Source of the DNA: Diogma glabrata
Lineage: Eukaryota; Arthropoda; Insecta; Diptera; Cylindrotomidae
Assembly: GCA_963693315.1 (NCBI GenBank)
Contig: OY856186.1
Span: 95,894,943 to 95,958,942 of the forward strand
DNA: 64,000 bases
Reading direction: 5' to 3'
Shown: piece after piece, positions 32,301 through 42,901 of the stretch
Layout of the letters: every line of letters begins with the position of its first letter
Numbering within the stretch: position 1 is the stretch's first letter
The notes under the pieces: generated by a model
The model's input: the letters and a program-made list of their open reading frames with translations, nothing else
Databases searched by the model: none
Told to the model about the DNA's origin: nothing
Translations under genes and position numbers: made by a program

Positions 32301-33125
32301 TCTCAGACTGTGTGTGAATCGGCAAATATTTGACACAACAAAATTTTTCTTGAATTTGTGAAAACAAAATTAAGATGAAAATCTTTTTAATTTTGCTGTG
32401 TGGTATGAAATAAATTTTAACTAAATAATTTAAAAATTATAATTAATACATAATAAAAAATATTTGCCAATGTTAGAATTATATTTAATTCAGCACAACA
32501 AATATGTGGCTGTCAATATAATTAAAATAATTTAATTCTAATAAATAGTAATAATAACAATTACAACATATAAAATAACTAAAACTTCCTTAGCAATGCA
32601 GGTGGAGATTGGTCACCTTTATACAATAAACACTGGCAAACTCTCTGTGTAAGTAGAAAAGGTTACTTCCCTTTAAGCAAAACGTTACGTAAATGTAACA
32701 TAAAGGAAGAACATACTTCATACAACTCTTCGCTAACGTTTCGCTCTTGCGAAACAAAAAAGTAACGTTTCCGATCCATCTGCCCTGTGATAATTAAAAT
32801 TGTTTCGAATCATTAATTCTTCACTTAAGTGAGCCGTTTGCGAACCGTAATTTGTGTAACATTTTAGTGTAACGCACATGAAACATTTAAATCAATGGTA
32901 AATACTTTTTTTTTAATAAATCTAAACAAATAAAAATGGATTTTTATTTTTATGTATTTCTTATAATCATAAATTAAATTAAAATATTTCATATTTCACA
33001 TTGTTGAATTTCCTTTTGATAGTTTCCCTTCTGGTAATTTCCTTCTGATTGTTGTTCTCGCGGTAAATTATATCCATCAACCATCAACGCACATCTTCAC
33101 AATTTCTTGTCTACCTTCATAATAT
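32301..33125. other. AT-rich non-coding stretch
   Basis: No gene. The block 32670-32770 (AAACGTTACGTAAATGTAAC and AACGTTTCG further on) resembles 37790-37900, so the Gypsy element may lie between two related MITE-like pieces. Confidence 0.45.
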
Positions 33126-33752
33126 TGTAACGACTCTTCGTTTGTTCTTTTCGATTATTGAGCAAATATGACAGTAAAAAGACAGATCTTTAGTTAACAA
33201 AATCTCAAATTTTATTTATCAACCAGTTACAGCAACTTCCGATTTTAATTGCAATAAATTCCAGGGTCTCCAGAAATGCACGATGAACTTAACCGCTTTT
33301 CCACAATTTGAATCAAAAATATTCGGAATCGTAAAATCTGTATTTACTATTCCACTAAGTTCAAATTCTTTTACTATTAGTACCCAGGCTCAAGTACCAC
33401 CGATTATTCCTTATACTTGCGAATATTTATAAACACTTTTAATTGCAAAATAAAACTGATCATCTGATATTTTGTTCGCTTATTTATATCGAAAAATAAA
33501 TAAATCGAAACTTCTATAATCCACTAGAAATCAATATTACGTAGTCCGTACATCTTGAATAGGCCACACCTATTTTCATTCATACTTGCATTTGTATTAG
33601 CGAACTCAAATTTAATTTATGCAAAATGTATTTGTTAAAGGAAGTTAACTTTTAATTCATCTTTGCCATAGAATGTAGAAAACATTTAGGCGGAACGTAT
33701 TGGTTATTTATGATTAAATTAAATTAACCCATTCTGGACGAAGTTTATTACA
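33126..33752 (-). repeat. 3' LTR of the Gypsy element
   Basis: In coding direction it starts TGTAATAAACTTCGTCC and ends CGAAGAGTCGTTACA, with TG...CA borders. It matches 36856-37484 almost base for base. Confidence 0.93.
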
Positions 33753-33767
33753 CTGCCCTCCATTTAG
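33753..33767 (-). other. Polypurine tract of the Gypsy element
   Basis: In coding direction AAATGGAGGGCAGTG abuts the 3' LTR; a purine-rich primer for plus-strand synthesis is expected exactly here. Confidence 0.6.
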
Positions 33768-35200
33768 TTTTGTTCGTCCCGAACAATATCAGAGATCGCA
33801 TTGGTGCTGTTACCTTGGTACGGTGCCAACCTTTGCAGATGTATCACTTTCATCTTGGTACGGGGTCCCTTTTGGATGCGGTAGATAACATCATTAATTC
33901 GTTTGATTATTTTATATGGGCCTTCCCAATCTGGCTGCAGCTTGGGTGATCTTCCCTTAGTTCTCCTGGGGTTGTATAGCCATACCAATTCTCCTTCTTG
34001 AAAACCGCCACTATTTGCATTTATGTCGTACCTGGTTTTCATTTTGTCACTGGCAATCTTAATGTGGTCTCGAACCTGTTGATGGATTTTATTCATCTTC
34101 TCCCTTAGTTGTCCCACATAATCTGTTTTCGTGGATACTAGACCTCCAGGGATGCCAAACTCGATGTCACTAGGAAGATGTAGTTCTCTTCCGAACATGA
34201 TATTCGCTGGCGTTTCACATGTCGTATCGTGCACTGCGCTACGATAGGCTATCAAGAATAACGGAAGATCCTTATCCCAATTTCTTTGGTTGGCTTCCAC
34301 TACCTTCGACATTTGTTCTTCCATGGTACGGTTGAATCGTTCTACCATGCCATCCGATTGTGGGTTCATAGGTGTAGTTCGTGTTTTTCTAATGCCGAGT
34401 GTTCTGCACAGGTCTTCCATCAGTTGAGATTCGAAATTCCTTCCCTGGTCGGTATGCAACTCGAGCGGTGTTCCATTTCTGCAAACCCATTCATTGACTA
34501 ACGTTTCAGCGACCGTAACTGCTTCCTGGTTCGGTATCGCATAAGCTTCGGCCATTTTGTAAAGTAATCAATGACTACCATGATGTATTTGTTACCTTTT
34601 GTCGTTTCCGGAAATTGCCCCGCGATGTCTTTAGCAATTCTCTCCATTGGGGCTCCCACATTGTACTGTTGCATCTCTCCTCGAGTTCTAGTCTTTGGTC
34701 CTTTGCTCGCCGCACAAGTATCACATCGCCGACACCATTGCTCCACGTCGGTTCGATACCTTACCCAATAAAACCTCTCCCTTACTTTGGCTAGGGTTTT
34801 ATTGACTCCCAGGTGTCCTCCAGAAATACTTCCATGCATTGCTCGCCGCACAAGTATCACATCGCCGACACCATTGCTCCACGTCGGTTCGATACCTTAC
34901 CCAATAAAACCTCTCCCTTACTTTGGCTATGGTTTTATTGACTCCCAGGTGTCCTCCAGAAATACTTCCATGCAGTACCCTCCAGTACCTTCCCAGTACC
35001 TCTTTTACTCAACTTGATGGCAACACCAGTTGTTCCAACACTTTCTTTCCATCAGCGGACTCCCATTTTCTTTTTAGTATCCCGTTGTCCATAAATAGTG
35101 AGTCCCATTGCGCCCAGTAGCATTTCACCTCCGTACTTAAAGGTGCTACCTCTTTCCACTCCGGTCGCCTTCCCTCGGTTTTCCATTTCAACATTGCATT
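33764..35200 (-). pseudogene. Gypsy pol remnant: connection region and integrase
   Basis: Directly after the gag stop (35201), the same frame continues with WKEVAPLSTEVKCYWAQWDS and QLVLPSS, a stop at 35009, then HGSISGGHLGVNKT and RFYWVRYRTDVEQWCRRCDTC, the HHCC zinc-binding domain. A 136-bp tandem duplication then repeats this domain and shifts the frame. The core follows: KDIAGQFPETTKG and VVIDYFTKW, a one-base loss at about 34555, then LHTDQGRNFESQL, NPQSDGMVERFNRT and AYRSAVHDTT. The C-terminal domain (ELVWLYNPRR, WEGPYKI) ends at 33764. The catalytic D, D, E residues are all present, but two stops, one duplication and one shift make it inactive. Confidence 0.9.
34704..34975. repeat. 136-bp tandem duplication in integrase
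   Basis: TGCTCGCCGCACAAGTATCA starts both at 34704 and at 34840, and the copies differ at about two places (for example CTAGGG versus CTATGG). 136 is not a multiple of three, so it breaks the frame. It covers the HHCC domain. Confidence 0.93.
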
Positions 35201-36826
35201 TCATTTCCATTTCAGCTGCTCTCTTTTCATTGCCTCGGCACACCAATCGTCAGGAGTTTGGAACTTAATTTGCTTCACTGTCACTGCCTCTTTTCTCTCA
35301 GTCCTGCTGCATGGCTTGCGCTCCTCATTACAGGGTCTTCTTGAAAGATTATCGGCGTTACAATGTATCCTTCCCTTACGGTGTACAACGCGGAAATCCC
35401 TTTCCTTTTTGACATCCACTTGCTTGTTTGAGAGGTTCATCATCTGGACTGGAACTACTCCTTCTTTTGCTGCTACTAGTGTTTTGCATTCCCGTCTATT
35501 GTGACCTAACTGCCCACAATTCCAGCATCTTACTCTGCTAGATCTTCTTCGTTGATTTTGTTCAGGCTTATCTTCCAAACTTTTGACTCGCATGATCACT
35601 TCATCGAGCGCTGCTTTTAGTGGTTCTTCAGCAACTTCCCTCTTACGTACTCTATCTGAGCCATGCGCTCTTTTTCCAGCTTCCATTTGTAGGGCCAATG
35701 CTAAGACTTCCACGGGTAGTTTCTTTCCACTTAGATACAGCTGATTTCTCATTTGTACATCTCGAAGAGCATTGATAAATGTATCAGCTGCCAGTTCGTC
35801 TCGGTGTTCCGCGTTATAGTTTGGATATGACAGATTTACCAGTCTCACAATGTCAGCCTCTAATTCTTGCAAAGTTTCGCTGACTCCTTGTTTTCGTGTT
35901 TTGAGCTGCATTCGATGGAGAGCTTGCATATGACTTTCTCCATATCTTACCTCTAAGGCCTCCATAATCTTGCTGTAATCACGCTCTGTCGCTGATAGTG
36001 TCTGCAAAATTTCAGCAGCAGGTCCCTTCAATGCCAATATAAGCGCATTTGCTTTTTGCTGGTGATCAACCCCAGTTGTTGCAATCTCAAATTGCATCTT
36101 AAATATCTGATACGATGTAGATCCATCAAATGCGGGTGTTTTCACTCTAGCTGGAGCTGAAGCAGTTGATGGATTGATCATGTTACCCGACTTCACTTGT
36201 GCTATTTCTTGGCGGAATTCACTCGAAAGTTTGCGTAATTTCTCTTGTTCTTCGGTAACTGTCCGCAGCTCCCTTTCCATGTTGTTGATTTTAACCTCCG
36301 CACTGGATATACGTGACTCGACTACTTCACGTAGTTTTTGTTGATCTAATTTTTGTTCCGCGGCCAGTTTTTCTTGTCGGGCCATCAGATCGTTTCCTTG
36401 TTTGGCGATCATATCAGCAAGTTGTTGTTGTTGATCTACTTTTTGCTCCGCTGCCAGTTTCCCTTGTCGGGCCATCATATCAGCTAGTTGTTGTTGTTGC
36501 TCTACTTTTTGTTCGGCTGCCAGTTTCTCTTGTTTGGCCATCAGATTGTTTCCTTGTTTGGCCATCATGTCAACAAATTGTTGTTGTTGCTGTGCCATCA
36601 TTTCTTTCATCAGGGACATCATCGGATCAATCGCTGGAGCATTCTGAACCGGAGCTTCCTCCGGCTTTATGTCTATGACATCTGTGTTTTCACCTGTTTC
36701 TTCTAAAACTTTACGCAGCCGGAATGCAAGTTCTGCCTTCGTTCCATGGATTGGAGCATTCCTTTTCCTCAACTCGTCCTTCAGCTGGGTCTGGCTGAGA
36801 TCACTAATATTTACTGTCCTCACCAT
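35201..36826 (-). CDS. Gypsy gag with SAP domain, fused to RNase H tail
   Basis: I choose the start at 36826 (MVRTVNISD), just inside the primer-binding site, rather than the longer frame that begins in the LTR; this gives 541 residues. Residues about 5-42 form a SAP DNA-binding motif (DLSQTQLKDELRKRNAPIHG). Residues about 75-200 are Gln-rich repeats (LAAEQKV.QQQQLADM three times) likely to form a coiled coil. Residues about 230-400 are a retrotrans_gag capsid-like region, followed by a CCHC knuckle (CWNCGQLGHNRREC). Then, with no stop, comes DFRVVHRKGRIHCNADNLSR, the end of a Gypsy RNase H, marking the deletion point in frame. The frame ends at a TGA after LKWK. The protein may still be made and package element RNA. 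Confidence 0.88.
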   Translation of the reverse strand: MVRTVNISDLSQTQLKDELRKRNAPIHGTKAELAFRLRKVLEETGENTDVIDIKPEEAPVQNAPAIDPMMSLMKEMMAQQQQQFVDMMAKQGNNLMAKQEKLAAEQKVEQQQQLADMMARQGKLAAEQKVDQQQQLADMIAKQGNDLMARQEKLAAEQKLDQQKLREVVESRISSAEVKINNMERELRTVTEEQEKLRKLSSEFRQEIAQVKSGNMINPSTASAPARVKTPAFDGSTSYQIFKMQFEIATTGVDHQQKANALILALKGPAAEILQTLSATERDYSKIMEALEVRYGESHMQALHRMQLKTRKQGVSETLQELEADIVRLVNLSYPNYNAEHRDELAADTFINALRDVQMRNQLYLSGKKLPVEVLALALQMEAGKRAHGSDRVRKREVAEEPLKAALDEVIMRVKSLEDKPEQNQRRRSSRVRCWNCGQLGHNRRECKTLVAAKEGVVPVQMMNLSNKQVDVKKERDFRVVHRKGRIHCNADNLSRRPCNEERKPCSRTERKEAVTVKQIKFQTPDDWCAEAMKREQLKWK

Positions 36827-36836
36827 TGTTTCAATA

Positions 36837-36854
36837 ATCCCACTTCTAACACCA
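36837..36854 (-). other. Primer-binding site of the Gypsy element
   Basis: In coding direction TGGTGTTAGAAGTGGGAT lies two bases after the 5' LTR, where a tRNA-complementary site is expected. It begins with the TGG that pairs with a tRNA CCA end; a leucine tRNA is possible but unproven. Confidence 0.5.
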
Positions 36855-36855
36855 C

Positions 36856-37484
36856 CGTAACGACTCTTCGTTTGTTCTTTTCGATTATTGAGCAAATACG
36901 ACAGTAAAAAGACAGATCTTTAGTTAACAAAATCTCAAATTTTATTTATCAACCAGTTACAGCAACTTCCGATTTTAATTGCAATAAATTCTAGGGTCTC
37001 CAGAAATGCACGATGAAATTAACCGCTTTTCCCCAATTTGAATCAAAAATATTCGGAATCGTAAAATCTGTATTTACTATTCCACTAAGTTCAAATTCTT
37101 TTACTATTAGTACCCAGGCTCAAGTACCACCGATTATTCCTTATACTTGCGAATATTTATAAACACTTTTAATTGCAAAATAAAACTGATCATCTGATAT
37201 TTTGTTCGCTTATTTATATCGAAAAATAAATAAATCGAAACTTCTATAATCCACTAGAAATCAATATTACGTAGTCCGTACATCTTGAATAGGCCACACC
37301 TATTTTCATTCATACTTGCATTTGTATTAGCGAACTCAAATTTAATTTATGCAAAATGTATTTGTTAAAGGGTGTAGTTAACTTTTAATTCATCTTTGCC
37401 ATAGAATGTAGAAAACATTTAGGCGGAACGTATTGGTTATTTATGATTAAATTAAATTAACCCATTCTGGACGAAGTTTATTAC
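36856..37484 (-). repeat. 5' LTR of the Gypsy element
   Basis: Same sequence as 33126-33752 apart from about four substitutions and a three-base indel (AAAGGGTGTAG versus AAAGGAAG). Confidence 0.92.
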
Positions 37485-38132
37485 GTTTTACGTATATTAA
37501 GTTTTTTGATTCATTTCTTACATATATTAATATTAAATATATTAAATTCAAATTTTAAATTCGTATAAAAAATTTGAAAAATATTTTGTATATATATGTT
37601 ATTTTGAATATAATAACACATATTTAATATATATTAAAATTGACAAAAATATCACCTATTGCGTTTCCTGTTCCGATAACTGAAGGTTTTAGTTTTTATT
37701 AATTGTTTATATTGATTAATATGTTTTAAAAAATTTCACACGAGTTTTGATTTAATGTTTATCTTTAACAGAAAAAAATTGACATAACCTTTAAATAAAG
37801 CGTTACGTAAGCGTAATATAAAGTATAAACGAAGAACTCTAATGTAACTCAAATGTTTCGTTATTGTAATACGTTTTTGTGAATCGTACTCGTAACGTTT
37901 GTGCAATACTTTTTCTATTCATATTTTATCTCAGAAAAAAATAGCTTTAAATGATTTAACGTTAATGATTGCAATTGTAACTTTAAGCAGCTTTTCGAGC
38001 AATTTGTGACCACTTATTATAATCTCATAATATTAAAGAATCTTCTGATCGAATTTAGCTGTTGTTCGTGTTAGTGAATCTGAATTGTCATGAATAATAT
38101 CGTTCTGTCATAATTTAACGATGCTAATAAGA
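37485..38132. other. AT-rich non-coding stretch
   Basis: No gene. It contains a GTTACGTAAGCGTAAT block near 37800 similar to 32685. Confidence 0.5.
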
Positions 38133-38201
38133 GGCTGTTCACAAATTACGTAGCGCAATTTACGCAATTTTTTAACTCCCTCTCTCCTCTCGTATCATAT
38201 A

Positions 38202-38676
38202 CTACGTTTCCATGGCAGAGTTAACTCGAATTAAGAGTTTCGTTGAGTTAAAAACATGGCGGCGCTAATCCGTATCGTTTCCATGATATTATAAAAATTC
38301 TTGGAGTTAGCAAAAATTGTGTATTAAAATACATTAAGTGATGACATTAAGTGAAAAATACAAAAAGTGATTTGGTTACGACGGAAAAATTGGACATTTT
38401 ACTAATGTTTTTTATTATTAATTTACTTTGTTTTTTTCTTGAATAATTTCAATTAAAATTTTATTTTCTCTTCACTCTAAAACACTCACGACGCTATTTT
38501 TACTTTTTTGTTTTTTGTTAACCTTCTCTAATCGCGCTACTTTAGTTGAGTTAAGGCATAGACAAATAATAATTTGTCTATGGTTCAGGTGAGTGAAGAA
38601 ATTTAACGAAAACTTCGTTTCCATGACGAGATAATCCGAGATAATCCCGGTTAACTCGGTCATGGAAACAAAAAAG
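38202..38676. mobile_element. MITE with GTTTCCATGRC ends
   Basis: CTACGTTTCCATGGCAGAGT at 38203 is mirrored by AACTCGGTCATGGAAACAAA (38654-38673). GTTTCCATGA also recurs inside at 38276 and 38618. The interior 79-codon minus-strand ORF is not convincing. Confidence 0.65.
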
Positions 38677-39226
38677 TAACAAAGAAAATTTTGTTTCCGC
38701 CGTAACAAATTAACAAACCCTTCCTTCCCTAAGACTGTAAAGCCTCGATGACTAAGCTAATATATACTAAGTTTACACCAGTATCTAATTTGCTACGTAT
38801 CAAATTTGCTAGCCATTTTCACCATCATACTTTTTAAATTTGATACGGTGATGTAAACTCTTATTAATCAGGTATGACATATTAATTTTTAGCGCGTCCT
38901 TTTCATTGTTAATTTTTTGGTTAGGAAAAAATAATTTCCATATATATTTTTTATAAAAAACTGAAAACATTTATTATATTAATGCTAAAATTTATTTTAC
39001 TTTTAATTTCAGCAAAAAAATCACATCAAACATAAATATATATTTATCAAATAAGTTGATTTATTTTTATTTTAAATGTCATACCTAATTTTAGTGTTCA
39101 CACCGTAAAAATAATACCTATTTGCTACGTACCTAATTTGATACGTAGCAGATCATCCTACCAAATATTTGGTACGTACTTTTTTGATAACTGTTTACAT
39201 CGGCCATAGTCGACCTAATAAGTATA

Positions 39227-41557
39227 CAGTTAAACCTGTCTAATCGGACCACCTTCCGTACCAAAAATTTTGGTCCGATTATAAAGGTGGTCCGATTATA
39301 AAGGTTTTCGATTTTTTTCATGGACATTGAAAAAATATATACATATATCTACTTGTAATGTATGTATTAAGAAGTCATTATGTATGTAATGCAATTTATG
39401 TATTTCAAATAGAATGTTTACTTCATTATAATAAATTCAAATACATATAATTATATGTATGTAATTGGAAATTTATATTAATTAACAAAACATTAATTTA
39501 TAATTAAATTAAATCTAAACATTTTTATTAGATGGTTTTTGAAAAATATATCGGAATTAGAGTTTGTACAGTTTTCAATGAAATCTCTCTGTCAATTAGA
39601 TTATGCTCTGCCTTTTCTAGATGAAGAAACATCTCACTAAGTCCTTGCTCGCTGGCGTAGTTTTTAAGTTCTTTTAAATTTAAAGACGCTTTAGTGAATG
39701 TTATAGGTAACGGCTGTTGAAAAGTTAGATCTTCACCATCAGACGATGAACTATTGTTAGTTTCTTCATTTTTTTTTTTGATCATGCAAGGATGCGAAAA
39801 AATGTTGTTCCCAGTCGTCTGATAATTCCTCAAATGTTTGAATATTTTCTTCAAAACCAACAAATTCACTAAATGACTCAAATGCCAGAGGCTCCTGAAT
39901 AATTTCTTCATCGGTAGTGGAAGTTTGTTCTTTAAACCCTGCGTGTCTGAAGCAGTTCACAATAGTTTCCGGCGTAACATTTTTCCAGGCAGTTGATAGC
40001 CATGAACAAGCATCTAATATTGTTATTTGCTTTGATAGTTCTTCAATGCCTTTCGAATCATCTATTGCTGTTATTAGGCGATTCATTAACATTTTTCGAT
40101 ATTTAATTTTTAAACTACGTATTATTCCCTGGTCTAAAGGTTGTAAGGCAGATGTGGTGTTTGGTGGCAAAAACTGTAGTTTAACGTTGCTGTAAATTTT
40201 ATATGGATGACAAGCTGCATTGTCCAAAAAGAGAATCACTTTTCGGTTTTCTTTCGCCATTTTCTGGTTAAACCGCCCTACCCATTCTTCAAAGAGCACC
40301 GATGTCATCCACGCTTTTTTGTTAAATCTCCAAAAGACCTTAAAAGCCTGTTCAACATCTAAATTTTTGAAGGCTCGTGGCTTTCGTGCTTTTCCTATTA
40401 TGAGCAGATTTTCTTTTCTCCTATCATATTGCACAATAAAGCTACTGTTACTCGCTCTTTACACATTTTTCCACCCTTACACTTCTCATTTTTTAATTGT
40501 AAGGATCTAGATGGACTAGCTCGAAAAAACAAACCGGTTTCGTCTAAATTGAAAATGTTTTTTGGCTCGTATGTATCAGTTAATTGGCATAAAGTGCTGC
40601 GATATTTTTCAACAACTTTCGTATCCACTGAGGCTCCTTCTCCATTGAGAGATATAAAATGTAGATTATGGCGCTCTTTAAAACTTTGCAGCCATCCGTT
40701 TGAAGCGGTGAAATCGGTTAAACTCAAATTTTCAGCTAATTTCAAAGCCGTTTCTTGTAGTAAACTACCAGACAAAGGTAAATTTTTACTTCGGGCCATT
40801 GAAAACCATTTAAATAAAAAAATATCAAGCTCGCCATACTTTGTGCAGGATGCAATGCGTTTTCTTTTTAACAAACCAAAATTTTCAACGGTTTCTAGAA
40901 TTTTAGACTTATTAGTTAAAATTCGTTGCACTTGTGTTTTACTAATTTTGAATTTTTCTGCCAATTTCCTTGCGATAATTTCTCTTTTTCTGCACAAGCA
41001 ATTAAACTTAGTTTAACTGACAAGTCAAGTTACGTGTAAGATCGTTTTGTTGTACTCATCTTCCTATAAAGGTTAATTTAATATTTAAAAATTGTCACCC
41101 ATATTCTATTTAAGTGAACGTACCTTAATTATTAAATTAAATTAAACTGAATTACGTAGGTTTAATGTAATATTATTCAAATAAAGTTTTGTCAAATAGA
41201 AATCAGTTCCTGTACAGCTATTAACTCTTTAATTTTGTTTTAGAATGAATAAATATTCATAAATTGCATAAAAGGATATTCTTAAAACATATACTTGTAC
41301 ATATAACGTTAAAGTACCGTTATTACCAAGAAAAAGAAACAAAATATGTAACAAAAAGTCTACAAATTTAATTTTTAATGGTCCAATTAAGAGGGAAAAA
41401 ATCAAAAATCATACAAAATAAACGGTCCATAGGTCCGAATTGAAGGTGGTCCGATTACACAGTATAGTTTATTTGAAATTCATATTGTAAATCAAAGTGA
41501 ATGGTCCGAATCGAAGTTGGTCCGATTAGACAGAGGTCCTATTAGCAGGTTTGACTG
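39227..41557 (-). mobile_element. pogo/Tigger-type DNA transposon (2.33 kb)
   Basis: Termini CAGTTAAACCTG (39227) and CAGGTTTGACTG (to 41557) are inverted and flanked by TA on both sides (39225-39226, 41558-41559). GGTCCGATTA subterminal repeats occur several times at both ends. The element carries one transposase, on the minus strand. Confidence 0.9.
39528..40997 (-). pseudogene. pogo/Tigger (jerky-like) transposase, two frameshifts
   Basis: The first segment (40997-40398) has an N-terminal helix-turn-helix (AEKFKISKTQVQRILTNKS), a CENP-B-type second HTH (ALKLAENLSLTDFTASNGWL) and the first catalytic Asp in NLDETGLFFRA. A one-base change near 40410 moves reading into 40434-39766, with LIIGKARKPRAFKN, the second Asp in VILFLDNAACHP, and PNTTSALQPLDQGIIRSLK with the third Asp. 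A further shift in an A-run at about 39770-39779 leads to the C-terminal part ending at 39528. In total about 480 residues, the usual length for the family. It would cut and paste the element at TA sites if the shifts were absent. Confidence 0.9.
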
Positions 41558-41593
41558 TAGTATGTACCTATTAGATCCTGGTGTAAACTTAGT

Positions 41594-42342
41594 AATAGTT
41601 TACAATCTACTTACTTGCCAGCGAGATATACATTTACAAACAATTGGTATTTAGGGTAACACGAAGTACGAACACGACTACTTTTTAATCGTTTTATAAC
41701 TACTGGGTAAAAAAAACCAATAGTAATGAAAAAAGTATACGTTTAGCTGTCAGTTTTAACAAATTATTTGAAATCAAAAACTACATTCTTTTCTTAAAAA
41801 AAACATTTTTTTATTTACTTCAATAAAATATTTTTCTTAAATGTTTTTAACATTGTTGTAGTCATCGACAAAGAAAATTTCAAAAATATGCCTTTTGTAC
41901 ACGACAAATTATGAATTGAAAAGATTAATTAAACAATTAAACGACTAATTAATTAATAATTATTTAAATAAATAATTGTTTTATAAACAAATTTTGTAGT
42001 TTTCAAATTAAATTTGTTTTATATCTATCATTTTATGACAGATTAAATTCAACATACTCTGGAGTTGAGTATAAATAATCACCACACTATCTTATAACGA
42101 ATACTCTTGAAAATACCATTTTTTTAACCCTTCGTTAAAAACCATTCGTTATTTGTAGTCGTAATTATAAAGTATACGTGTGATTACGATTGGATTTGAA
42201 AATAGGACCCCTGGTAGCTTGTAAACTATAAAACTGTAAAATCTAACTAGCAGATCTACCGAAAAAGTTTATTGGTTGGCTACTTCACAATCTACTCGCC
42301 AGCCCTTAAACTCGCCAACTAGCAGCCTGTAAACTATCTGTG
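41594..42342. mobile_element. MITE with ATAGTTTACA ends
   Basis: AATAGTTTACAATCTACTTA (41593) and TTGCCAGCGAG are mirrored by CTCGCCA...TGTAAACTAT at 42310-42339. A further inner copy occurs near 42215-42235 (TTGTAAACTATAAAACTGTA). It abuts the previous element directly. No coding content. Confidence 0.55.
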
Positions 42343-42499
42343 TCATCGAGGCTTTACGTAAATTGTGAACAGCCCCCAAAAAGCTACACCAAATTCTGAC
42401 GTTTCGTTATGGTGAATATAAATTTAAAAATACAAAAATATGATAATTTTCGATTTGTATCTGTCATTATTTCGTCGTTTCGCACACAACCTTAATAAA

Positions 42500-42712
42500 T
42501 AATATTTTATTTTTCTAGGCGCTTTCAAATTAAATTTAAGTTTTTAAACTTTAAAAAATCCTTAACCAAATCTTTAAGATAGCGAAATTAATTTTACGTT
42601 ATGTTTACGTTACCCACTATAAATGCTCTAGCCACTAGCGCATTTTTATACATTTCTACTTTTTTATATTAAGCAAAGCATACCGACTATATAATTCGGG
42701 CTTTGCTTCTAC
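42500..42712. mobile_element. AGTCGGTAA MITE, copy C (partial)
   Basis: TTTACGTTACCCACTATAAA, TGCTCTAG, GCATTTTTATACATTTCTAC and the end CCGACTATATAATTCGGGC match the left part of copy A (30934-31040) in reverse complement, with drift. Confidence 0.65.
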
Positions 42713-42901
42713 AGCTTAACGTTGCAATTATGTCTTTCCTGTTTTTTTGTATAAGTGTTGAAGTTTTCCAGATCTTCCATTTTGTATATCAGTGGTAAAA
42801 CTCTAGCCATTGTTAATAATACAATGTTTTGAAGATTTGTTCTTGCTCCACAACCTGTTTTAAATGTAAGTGGTACGAAGAGCAAATAGGAAAACGAAAT
42901 A

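Larger units (their letters stand above)
33126..37484 (-). mobile_element. Internally deleted Ty3/Gypsy LTR retrotransposon
   Basis: Two nearly identical LTRs enclose, on the minus strand, gag, a fragment of RNase H, the connection region and integrase. Protease, reverse transcriptase and most of RNase H are missing. The LTRs differ at about five places in ~627 bp, so insertion is recent. I see no matching target duplication outside the LTRs, which may mean recombination between elements. Confidence 0.92.
38766..41593. mobile_element. Element with ACTAAGTTTACACCAG termini, split by pogo
   Basis: ACTAAGTTTACACCAG (38766) is mirrored by TGGTGTAAACTTAGT (41579-41593), extending into ATCTAAT. 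Without the pogo insertion the element would be about 500 bp, a MITE. Sequences GCTACGTA and GATACGTAGCA around 38802 and 39140 form an internal inverted pair. Confidence 0.7.
38133..42374. mobile_element. Outer DNA element enclosing a nest of insertions
   Basis: GGCTGTTCACAAATTACGTA at 38133 is mirrored by TACGTAAATTGTGAACAGCC ending at 42374. GTAAAGCCTCGATGAC (38737) and GTCATCGAGGCTTTAC (42343) form a second inner pair, so the termini are long and inverted. Three or more other elements lie between. The superfamily is not clear to me. Confidence 0.7.

Noticed and set aside
36313..36706. Leu/Val-rich plus-strand ORFs resembling membrane proteins
   Set aside because: They are the antisense of the Gln-rich coiled coil of gag.
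40429..41016. 195-codon plus-strand ORF
   Set aside because: It is the antisense shadow of the pogo transposase, whose catalytic motifs are clear on the minus strand.
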